From: an uncultured Adlercreutzia sp.
GTDB lineage: Bacteria; Actinomycetota; Coriobacteriia; Coriobacteriales; Eggerthellaceae
DNA length: 64,000 nucleotides
Assembly (NCBI GenBank): GCA_910589165.1
Contig: CAJUSP010000001.1
Span: 160,781 to 224,780 of the forward strand
Direction of reading: 5' to 3'
Within the stretch, counting starts at the first letter, position 1. The number at the start of each line of letters is the position of its first letter. A program made the position numbers and the translations under genes. The notes below the pieces were generated by a model that saw only the letters and a list, made by a program, of their open reading frames with translations, ran no database searches and was not told the origin of the DNA. Of this stretch, positions 7,727-14,539 are shown piece by piece.

Positions 7727-8739
7727 TGGCTGACGAGCAATTCTCGGGCGAAGTGGTGAAGCTGGACCGCGGCTATCCGCTCGTGCGGCTGGAAAGCGGC
7801 GAGCGCGTGCGCTGCGAGCACGCCACGGCCCTCGTGAAGGAGGGCGCCTGCCGCGCCGTTATCGGCGACCACGTGCAGGTGTCGGTGCCGGCCGCCCACG
7901 ACAAGGGGGTCATCGAGGCCATCGCCCCGCGCACCCGCGAGTTCGTGCGGAAAGACCCCACCGAGCGCGCCGTGCCCCAGGTGCTGGCGGCCAACTTCGA
8001 GCGGGTTATCGTGGCCCAGCCCGTAGGCGAGGTGAACCTGCGCCGGCTGGAGCGGGAACTGGTGCTCGCCTTCGAGACCGGGGCCGCCGTCACCGTGGTG
8101 CTCACCAAGGCCGACCTGGCCGACGATGCCGCAGCCACCGAGGCGACCCTTGCGGCGGTACGCGCCCTGGCCGGCCCCGCCGCCGAGGTGCTGCTCGTCT
8201 CTGCGGCCGACCCGGCGTCGGTGGATGCCGTGCGCGCCCTTCTGGCCCCGGGCACCACCACGGTGCTCATCGGGCGCTCGGGGGTGGGGAAGTCGAGCCT
8301 GGTGAACATGCTCGTGGGCGACGAGGTGCTCGAGGTGGGCGCCGTGCGCGAGGGCGACGGCAAGGGCCGTCACACCACGGTGAGCCGCGAGATCGTGGAG
8401 GTGCCCGGCGCCGGCCGCATCGTCGACATGCCCGGCGTGCGGGGGCTCGGGCTGTGGGACGCCGAAGCGGGCATCGAGGCCGCCTTCCCCGACATCGAGT
8501 CGCTGGCCGAGGGCTGTCGCTTCCGAGACTGCACCCATCACGAGGAGCCAGGCTGCGCCGTGCGTGCCGCCGTGGAAGCCGGCACCCTGCCCCGCGAGCG
8601 CTACGACTCCTACCAGGCGCTCCAGCAGGAAATGGCCACCGTGCGCGACCGCCGCGAGCAGGCGCGTCGCATGAATAAGGAAAAGGCGAGCGACCAAAAG
8701 CGCTACAATAAGAAAACCCAGGGCCGCAAACGCCGCTGA
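7726..8739 (+). CDS. rsgA: Ribosome small-subunit biogenesis GTPase RsgA (YjeQ)
   Basis: RsgA is a circularly permuted GTPase that binds the maturing 30S subunit and checks its decoding centre. The 337-residue protein shows the permuted order: N-terminal OB domain (SGEVVKLDRGYPLVRL), then G4 TKAD, a G5-like VSA, G1 GRSGVGKSS, the GRHTT switch and G3 DMPG. The C-terminal zinc knuckle CRFRDCTHHEEPGC follows. The tail is strongly basic (KKTQGRKRR), as expected for rRNA contact. The ATG at 7726 overlaps the upstream stop. A much longer open frame from 6817 is just an out-of-frame extension. Confidence 0.96.
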   Translation: MADEQFSGEVVKLDRGYPLVRLESGERVRCEHATALVKEGACRAVIGDHVQVSVPAAHDKGVIEAIAPRTREFVRKDPTERAVPQVLAANFERVIVAQPVGEVNLRRLERELVLAFETGAAVTVVLTKADLADDAAATEATLAAVRALAGPAAEVLLVSAADPASVDAVRALLAPGTTTVLIGRSGVGKSSLVNMLVGDEVLEVGAVREGDGKGRHTTVSREIVEVPGAGRIVDMPGVRGLGLWDAEAGIEAAFPDIESLAEGCRFRDCTHHEEPGCAVRAAVEAGTLPRERYDSYQALQQEMATVRDRREQARRMNKEKASDQKRYNKKTQGRKRR

Positions 8740-8749
8740 AAGGAACCCT

Positions 8750-10114
8750 ATGAATCCCGTCGTCGTCATCCCCACCTTCATCTACCCGCGTCGCCACCGC
8801 GGGGGCACCGATGTGGTGAGCACCTACGACCACCCCACCGCCCCCAACCAGCCCGGCGAGCTGGGCCGGTGCCTGGAATCCCTCGAGAAGGTGGAGGGGC
8901 TCGGGCTCGTGGTCATTCTGGTGTCGGCCGACGTGTCCCTTGAGGTGCAGGCGGCCGAGAAAGTGCAGGCCATCGCCAGCGAGCACCCGAACATTACCAC
9001 CATGGTCATCGGCGCGCCCGAGCTCGCGCTTATCGAGCAGCGCATGGCCCAGCAGAACATCGAGCGGCTCTCCAAGGAAATCGGCCTGCAGGGCTACGGC
9101 GCCATCCGCAACCTGGGGCTGCTGGTGGCCAACGTCCTCGGCTTCGACGCCGTGGTGTTCCTCGACGACGACGAGGTCATCGACGACCCCCATTTCTTGC
9201 AGAAGGCCATGTACGGCCTCGGCAAGCTCACGCGCCAGGGCGTGCCCATAGTGGCAAAGACGGGCTACTACTTAAACGACAAGGGCTCGTACCTCTCGAA
9301 GTGGGAAGACAAGTGGTACAACCGCTTCTGGCAGCAGGGCCGCGCCTTCAACGAGTGGATCACCGGCGCCATGAAGGGCCCGCGCCTGTCCCGTTCCAAC
9401 CACGTGTGCGGCGGCTGCCTGGCCATTCACAAGGAGGCCTTCCGCCGCCTGGCCTTCGACCCCTGGATTACTCGCGGGGAAGATTTGGACTACATGCTGA
9501 ACCTGCGCATGTACGGCTCGGATATCTGGTTCGACAACCAATGGGTGCTGCGCCATTTGCCGCCGCGCACGGCCAGCGAGGGCACGCGCTTTCGCCAGGA
9601 CATCTTCCGCTGGCTCTACGAGTACCGCAAGCTGGAGTACTCCCGCGCGCTCATCGACTTGCAGCAGGTGAAGCCGGCCTCGCTCGAGCCCTACCCGGGG
9701 CCGTTTCTGGAGCCGGGGCTGCTGCGGCGCATCCGCCTTACCGCGTGGCTGCGCAGCTTCGCCTGCGCCGACAAGAAGGCCTACCGGCTGGCGGCCAAGG
9801 CGGCCACCGGCGCCGCGTCGGCCTATGCCGAGGCCCACTGCGCGAAGTACTTCGAGTTCCAGTACGTGTGGCCCGAGGCCATGAACCGCCTGGAAAGCGA
9901 CGCCATGCTCTCCGAGGCCCTTGTGCGCTCCAGCATGCTGCGTGCCCAGGATGTGGAAGCGGCCCGCGCCGAGCGCGAGGCGGCGTCCGGCCAGGGCCAG
10001 CGCCAGGGTGCGCAACCGGCGCCCGCGGCGGCCCCGACAAGCCCCGCGGCCATTCCCCAGGCGGCCATCGATGCCGGCATGACCACCCAGATCCGCCTCG
10101 ATATGGCTGAGTAG
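8750..10114 (+). CDS. GT-A-fold glycosyltransferase family protein
   Basis: The 454-residue protein begins with a beta strand and loop (NPVVVIPTFIYP) typical of the nucleotide-sugar site of GT2-like enzymes. It has the metal-binding acidic cluster AVVFLDDDEVID near residue 140 and an acceptor/base region WITRGEDLDYMLN near 240. There is no signal peptide or transmembrane helix, so it should act in the cytoplasm or at the inner membrane face. The last ~60 residues are Ala/Gln/Pro-rich. It starts 10 bases after rsgA with AAAGGA upstream. Donor and acceptor are unknown. Confidence 0.75.
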   Translation: MNPVVVIPTFIYPRRHRGGTDVVSTYDHPTAPNQPGELGRCLESLEKVEGLGLVVILVSADVSLEVQAAEKVQAIASEHPNITTMVIGAPELALIEQRMAQQNIERLSKEIGLQGYGAIRNLGLLVANVLGFDAVVFLDDDEVIDDPHFLQKAMYGLGKLTRQGVPIVAKTGYYLNDKGSYLSKWEDKWYNRFWQQGRAFNEWITGAMKGPRLSRSNHVCGGCLAIHKEAFRRLAFDPWITRGEDLDYMLNLRMYGSDIWFDNQWVLRHLPPRTASEGTRFRQDIFRWLYEYRKLEYSRALIDLQQVKPASLEPYPGPFLEPGLLRRIRLTAWLRSFACADKKAYRLAAKAATGAASAYAEAHCAKYFEFQYVWPEAMNRLESDAMLSEALVRSSMLRAQDVEAARAEREAASGQGQRQGAQPAPAAAPTSPAAIPQAAIDAGMTTQIRLDMAE

Positions 10115-10123
10115 GAGCGCGCC

Positions 10124-10984
10124 GTGGAAATGGTGGGCATGTTCGTCGTCTCGCTGATCGTCGGCCTGGTGGTCGGCGTGCTGGCGGGGCTTTTGGGCGT
10201 GGGCGGCGGCATGATTTTGGTGCCCGCTTTCAAGCTGGGCTACGCCATGGACTCGCTCATGTGCACGGCCACGTCGCTGTTCACCATTATTCCCACGTCT
10301 ATCTCGGGCGCCGTTTCCCATATTCGGAACAAGACCTGCCTGCCGCGCCTCGGCATTGCCGCCGGCGTGGGCGGGGCGTGTCTCTCGCCCGTGGGCGTGT
10401 GGCTCGCCTCGGTGTCGCCCGACTGGTGCGTCATGGGCGCCGCAGCGCTTATCATCGCCTATTCCAGCATCACCATGTTCAGAAAGGCTCTGAAGGCCCC
10501 GAAAGTGGGGAAGCGCTCGGACGTCCAGAGCGTGGCCTCCGAGGACGCGGCAGCCGAGGTGCGGCGGGCGGAGATCGCCGCGGCCTGGGAGGCGGCGCCT
10601 TCCATCGGGCTGCGCGAGATGGCCATCGGCGCGGGCATTGGCCTGTTCGCTGGCCTCGCCTCGGGCTACGTGGGCGTGGGCGGCGGCTTCATCATGGTGC
10701 CGCTCATGATGGCCCTGCTGCACGTGCCCATGAAGCTCACCTCGGGCACTTCACTTATCGCCGTCATGATCCTGGCCGTGCCCGGCGTTGTCACCCAGGC
10801 GCTGCTCGGCAACATCAACTGGATCGCCGGCATCGCCGTGGCCTGCGGCTCCATCCCCGGCGCCACCCTCGGTGCCAAGCTCATCCCGCGGGTGCCCGAG
10901 CGCACCCTGCGCTTCATCTTCGCCGGCTTCCTCGTAGTAGCCGCCGCCCTGCTGGTAATAAACGAGCTGGGCCTCTGGGGCTAG
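10124..10984 (+). CDS. TauE/SafE-family anion (sulfite/organosulfonate) permease
   Basis: The 286-residue protein has about eight hydrophobic helices and the duplicated family signature GLLGVGGGMILVPAF (residues ~22-36) and SGYVGVGGGFIMVPLM (~180). A cytoplasmic loop of about 50 polar residues separates the halves. Family members export or import sulfite, sulfonates or related small anions. The GTG at 10124 has AGGAG 6 bases upstream and lies 9 bases after the glycosyltransferase stop, so it probably ends this transcription unit. The substrate is not inferable. Confidence 0.88.
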   Translation: MEMVGMFVVSLIVGLVVGVLAGLLGVGGGMILVPAFKLGYAMDSLMCTATSLFTIIPTSISGAVSHIRNKTCLPRLGIAAGVGGACLSPVGVWLASVSPDWCVMGAAALIIAYSSITMFRKALKAPKVGKRSDVQSVASEDAAAEVRRAEIAAAWEAAPSIGLREMAIGAGIGLFAGLASGYVGVGGGFIMVPLMMALLHVPMKLTSGTSLIAVMILAVPGVVTQALLGNINWIAGIAVACGSIPGATLGAKLIPRVPERTLRFIFAGFLVVAAALLVINELGLWG

Positions 10985-11050
10985 CCCCTTTTCTGTCCCT
11001 TCCGTTTTGCTATACTTCCTGTCAATAGTACAACGATCAGGGGGCATGTC

Positions 11051-12499
11051 ATGGCGAAGCGCGAATCGGGCACCGTTTCCACTCGGGGCATCGGGGTGCC
11101 GAAGTTCAACCAGGAAATGCTGGCGGCCACCATCGCGGCCCTGGCGGCCATCACGCTCGTGTGGACGTTCTCCCAGCCGGAGTTCCCCGTGCCCGTGCTT
11201 GTGGCGGCCGGCGCCGTGTTCACCGTGTCCATTGTGGTGGTCATCCGCCTGATGATGGACCCCGATTCCGTGCGCGCGCTGCAATCCGATGCCATGCTGC
11301 AGCTGGCCTCGTCCATGATCGACGCCATGGGCGACGGGCTCACTGAGGAAGCCTCCCAAGAGGTGTGCGAGCTGCTGCTGCCGAACACCTCGGCCATCGC
11401 CGTGGCCCTTACCAACCGCGAAAATGTGCTCGGCTACGCTGGCTACCAGGAAGCCCACAACCCCGCGGGTATCGCCATCCGCACGAGCGCCACCCACGAG
11501 TGCATCGCCACGGGCAAGACCCTCGTGCTGCTGGCACCCGAGGAAATCGGCCTGCCGGTGCCCAGCGACCAGAGCCGCATCAAGGCCGCCATCGTCGAGC
11601 CGCTCATGGTGGCCGACCGCGTAGAGGGCACGCTGAAGTTCTACTACCGCGACGCGGGGAAAATCACCGAGACCCAGCGCTCCATCGCCCACGGCTTCGC
11701 CCAGCTGCTGGCCACCCAAATGGCCGCCGTGGAAATGGAAACCCAGCGCAAGCTGGCCGCCTCCATGGAGCTGAAGATGCTGCAGACGCAGATCAACCCG
11801 CACTTCCTCTTCAACACCATCAACACCATCGCCTCGTTCATCCGCACCGACCCGGCCAAGGCGCGCACGCTGCTGCGCGAGTTCGCCGTGTTCTACCGCC
11901 GCACGCTGGAAGACTCTACCGAGCGCATCTCGCTGGCCCGCGAGCTGGACCAGGTGCAGCGCTACTTCAACTTCGAGCTGGCCCGCTTCGGCGAGGCCCG
12001 CGTGGCCCTGGAGGTGCAGGCGAGCCCGGCGCTGCAGGATATGCTCGTGCCGCCGTTCCTCGTGCAGCCGCTGGTTGAGAACGCCATCAAGCACGCTATG
12101 CCCTCGGAGGGCAAGCTCACCATCACGGTAAGCGCCGAGGCCGACGGCGACGACGTGGTCATGGTGGTGGCCGACGACGGCGTGGGCATGAGCGAGGAAA
12201 CCTGCGCGAACATCACCCAGGTGGAGTCGTCCACGGGGCTCGGCATTGCCGTGAAGAACGTGCACGACCGCATGATCGGCTTCTTCGGCCCCGATGCGCA
12301 GATGGTGTACACGAGCGTGCTCGGCGAGGGCACCCAGGTGACCCTGCGTTGCCCCGGCTGCGCGAAGGCCCCCGCGCCGGCCGTGGTCGCCATGGAAGCC
12401 GCCGACGCCGCCCCCGATGCCGCCGCCGCCGAAGCCGCCAAGAAGAACCAAGCCACCGTAGCCGAACTCACCGAACTCGTCGCCCAGGTATCCGAATAG
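11051..12499 (+). CDS. LytS-family sensor histidine kinase (orphan)
   Basis: The 482-residue protein has two N-terminal transmembrane helices (residues ~25-66) and a GAF-like domain (~85-225). The His_kinase motif QTQINPHFLFNTINTI follows, with the phosphoacceptor at His251. The HATPase_c domain has VENAIKHAM (N box), DDGVGM and STGLGIAVKN. The last ~60 residues are Ala/Glu-rich and follow CPGC. LytS-type kinases normally pair with a LytTR regulator, but no regulator adjoins this gene; the only LytTR gene here (40067) has its own kinase. An AGGGGG sequence precedes the ATG, and a TATACT about 35 bases upstream could be the -10. Confidence 0.9.
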   Translation: MAKRESGTVSTRGIGVPKFNQEMLAATIAALAAITLVWTFSQPEFPVPVLVAAGAVFTVSIVVVIRLMMDPDSVRALQSDAMLQLASSMIDAMGDGLTEEASQEVCELLLPNTSAIAVALTNRENVLGYAGYQEAHNPAGIAIRTSATHECIATGKTLVLLAPEEIGLPVPSDQSRIKAAIVEPLMVADRVEGTLKFYYRDAGKITETQRSIAHGFAQLLATQMAAVEMETQRKLAASMELKMLQTQINPHFLFNTINTIASFIRTDPAKARTLLREFAVFYRRTLEDSTERISLARELDQVQRYFNFELARFGEARVALEVQASPALQDMLVPPFLVQPLVENAIKHAMPSEGKLTITVSAEADGDDVVMVVADDGVGMSEETCANITQVESSTGLGIAVKNVHDRMIGFFGPDAQMVYTSVLGEGTQVTLRCPGCAKAPAPAVVAMEAADAAPDAAAAEAAKKNQATVAELTELVAQVSE

Positions 12500-12564
12500 C
12501 CAGCAGGCTTCCAAAACCTAAGGTCGCGTGGGGAAAATGAGGGGCCATTCTTGGGTTTGACTTA

Positions 12565-12593
12565 TCGACAACGGCGGGTGGGTCGTATATCAT
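12565..12593 (+). promoter_or_regulatory. Promoter upstream of the 12640 gene
   Basis: A -35-like TCGACA (12565-12570) and -10-like TATCAT (12588-12593) are separated by exactly 17 bases, followed 46 bases later by the GTG start. Confidence 0.5.
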
Positions 12594-12639
12594 CCCTAGC
12601 AATAACGTTTTTAACCCGCAAGGTGGGAGGGGCTCGCCC

Positions 12640-13425
12640 GTGTTTGAGTTTTTGTCGTCGCCGTTCGGCCTGGTGGCTGTGGGGCTTGGCGTGCTGGCGG
12701 TGGCTGTGCTGGCGCTGTGCCTGTGGATCACCGCTCTCGATCGCCGCATGCGCGGCATGGCCGACGGGCTCGAGGCCGAGCGTCGCAAGGTGGCCGAGAT
12801 GCAGATGGTCATCGGCCGCCGCGCCAATGCCGCTCGCAGTTACGGCTCGCGCCGCCCGGCGGCTGGCGTGCCGGCTGGTGCCCCCATGCCCACGCAGCCC
12901 CCGGTAGCGCGTCCGCAGCCCGGTCGCGGCGCGCCCATGCCCGGGCAGGCGCCCGCGGGCCAGGTGCCGCAGGGTCGTCCCGCCGCCGCGCCTCGCGGAG
13001 GCCAGGCACCGCAGGGCCGCCCGATGCCCCAAGGCGCTGCACCTCAGGGCGCCCCGCGCCAGGGCCGCCCCGCTCCCGCCGGTTACGGCGCCCCGGCGGG
13101 CGCTCCGGCCACCGCGCCGCGCCCGGCTCCGGCCCCCGGCGCCGGCTGGACGCCCAGCTCTATCCCCATGCCTTCCGGCCGCGAGGTAGATGCCTGGGTG
13201 CAGAACGGCTCGGCCAAGCCCTTCGATATGCCCGAAAAAAAGATGTCGCGCAAGGCCCGTCGCGAGGCTGAGCGCGCCTTCGCCGCCCGCGCCGCCGCCG
13301 AACTGGAGGCCCGCCAGGCCCGCCGCGCCCAAGAGGCCGCCTACGCCCAGCGCGCCGCCGCCCCCGGCCAGCCGCCCCGCGGCGCGTACCCCGCTGCCGC
13401 CCCCGGCGGCCGCCACGCCCGCTAG
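12640..13425 (+). CDS. Single-pass membrane protein with a long Pro/Gln/Ala/Arg-rich tail
   Basis: The 261-residue product starts at a GTG with GGTGGGAGGGG upstream. Residues ~8-31 form one transmembrane helix. A short amphipathic stretch with coiled-coil tendency follows (RMRGMADGLEAERRKVAEMQ). Residues ~65-180 are a disordered Pro/Gln/Gly/Ala-rich segment with repeated PQG, APQG and RPMPQG motifs. A basic helical block rich in Ala/Arg/Glu (KKMSRKARREAERAFAARAA) ends the protein. The layout resembles DUF-type membrane proteins that tether something at the envelope, but no family is recognised. Bidirectional hairpins follow. Confidence 0.7.
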   Translation: MFEFLSSPFGLVAVGLGVLAVAVLALCLWITALDRRMRGMADGLEAERRKVAEMQMVIGRRANAARSYGSRRPAAGVPAGAPMPTQPPVARPQPGRGAPMPGQAPAGQVPQGRPAAAPRGGQAPQGRPMPQGAAPQGAPRQGRPAPAGYGAPAGAPATAPRPAPAPGAGWTPSSIPMPSGREVDAWVQNGSAKPFDMPEKKMSRKARREAERAFAARAAAELEARQARRAQEAAYAQRAAAPGQPPRGAYPAAAPGGRHAR

Positions 13426-13432
13426 AAGCCGC

Positions 13433-13457
13433 AGCGCCGCCGAACGTGGGCGGCGCT
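13433..13457. terminator. Hairpin downstream of the 12640 gene
   Basis: AGCGCCGCC (13433-13441) pairs perfectly with 13449-13457 across a 7-base loop. There is no T-tract. It starts 8 bases after the stop. Confidence 0.5.
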
Positions 13458-13479
13458 CCCATTCCGCGCCGTATGCTAC

Positions 13480-13518
13480 GAAGGGCGCCCCTGGCCGGTC
13501 GGCCGAGGGGCGCCCTTC
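13480..13518. terminator. Bidirectional terminator hairpin between convergent genes
   Basis: GAAGGGCGCCCCT (13480-13492) pairs perfectly with 13506-13518; the loop itself contains GGCC/GGCC. It sits between the plus-strand 12640 gene and the minus-strand endonuclease IV homologue, as expected for a shared terminator. Confidence 0.7.
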
Positions 13519-13550
13519 TCGTTCGCCTCAGGCAATACGCTTAGGGTTCG

Positions 13551-14387
13551 CTAGCCCTGGTAGGCTTCCTGGAAGCGCGCGATGTCGTGCTCGTAGATGA
13601 CCAGCGTCGAATCCGGCTCCTCGAGGTAGAACGGCACGTTCGCCAGCCGCGGGTTGTTGATCATGGCCGCCAGCGCCTCAAACCCGATCTTCCCCTCGCC
13701 GATGCGCGCGTGGCGGTCCACATGGCTGCCGCGCTCGTGGGTGGCGTCGTTCAGGTGCACGGCCCGCAGCTTGCTAAGGCCGATCACGCGGTCGAACTCG
13801 TCGAGCACGCCGTCCAGGTCGCCGACGATGTCGTAGCCCTCGGCCCACACCGCCGCCGCATCGAGGCACACGCCCACATGGTCGGCCAGCTTCACCTTCC
13901 CGATGATGGCGGCCAGCTCTTCGAAGCTGCGTCCCACCTGGGTGCCCTCGCCGGCCATGGTGTCCAGCAGCACGCACACCTTCTGGCTGGGCTCAATCAC
14001 GTGGTTGAGCGCTTCGGCCACATCGGCGAGCCCCTCCTCCACCGAGGCGGCAAGGCGGCTGCCCGGGCGCACCAGGTACAGCGAGCCGTCCGCTTCGGCC
14101 AGCCGCGCCAGGTCCTCGGCGTACACGGCCAGGGCGAAGTCGCGCTTGGCCATCTCGTCGGTGGCCGGGTCGGTGTCGTAGGGGGCGTAGGCCAGCACGT
14201 CGTGCAGCCCGTGCTCTTTCTTGTAGGCGAGGTAGGCCTCCACGTCTTTCTCCTTCAGCTCGGCCTGAGCGCTGCCGCGCGGGCTGCGAGTGAAGTACTG
14301 GAACGTGTTCGCCTTGATGGAGACGGCCTCTTCGGCCATTTTGAGGAACCCTCCGCGGCGGGAGAGATGACATCCGAGGGTGAGCAT
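13551..14387 (-). CDS. Endonuclease IV (Nfo)-family TIM-barrel protein with degenerate metal site
   Basis: The 278-residue product is clearly homologous to AP endonuclease IV: GCHLSRRGGF at the N-terminus, HLND (His211), DRHARIGEG (Asp224, His226) and LEEPD (Glu256). However, four of the nine zinc ligands of E. coli Nfo are replaced. Tyr67 stands for His69 (AYAPY), Arg107 for His109 (VRPGSR), Asp142 for Glu145 (LLDTMAG) and Ala179 for His182 (CLDAAAVW). The ligand Asp176 is kept. The three-zinc cluster is therefore unlikely to assemble normally, and AP endonuclease activity is doubtful; a one-metal enzyme or non-catalytic role is possible. The frame is intact, so this is divergence rather than decay. 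The ATG at 14387 has AAAGGGG upstream; longer starts add non-family sequence. Confidence 0.85.
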   Translation of the reverse strand: MLTLGCHLSRRGGFLKMAEEAVSIKANTFQYFTRSPRGSAQAELKEKDVEAYLAYKKEHGLHDVLAYAPYDTDPATDEMAKRDFALAVYAEDLARLAEADGSLYLVRPGSRLAASVEEGLADVAEALNHVIEPSQKVCVLLDTMAGEGTQVGRSFEELAAIIGKVKLADHVGVCLDAAAVWAEGYDIVGDLDGVLDEFDRVIGLSKLRAVHLNDATHERGSHVDRHARIGEGKIGFEALAAMINNPRLANVPFYLEEPDSTLVIYEHDIARFQEAYQG

Positions 14388-14539
14388 GGAAACCCCTTTC
14401 TTTCGATTGAACGCCTCGATGCTAGCACGCGGCAAAAACGCCCGCGCCGCTGGCCACCGACCGTCGCGAACTCGTTGCCGCAATGGTAGAATTGCCTCGA
14501 CTCAAACGCACCTCAAACGAACCAGGAGAATGGCATCCT

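Noticed and set aside
10751..12514. A 587-residue minus-strand frame
   Set aside because: It overlaps the LytS-type kinase and the TauE gene, both with clear motifs. The antisense product is His/Gly-rich and featureless.
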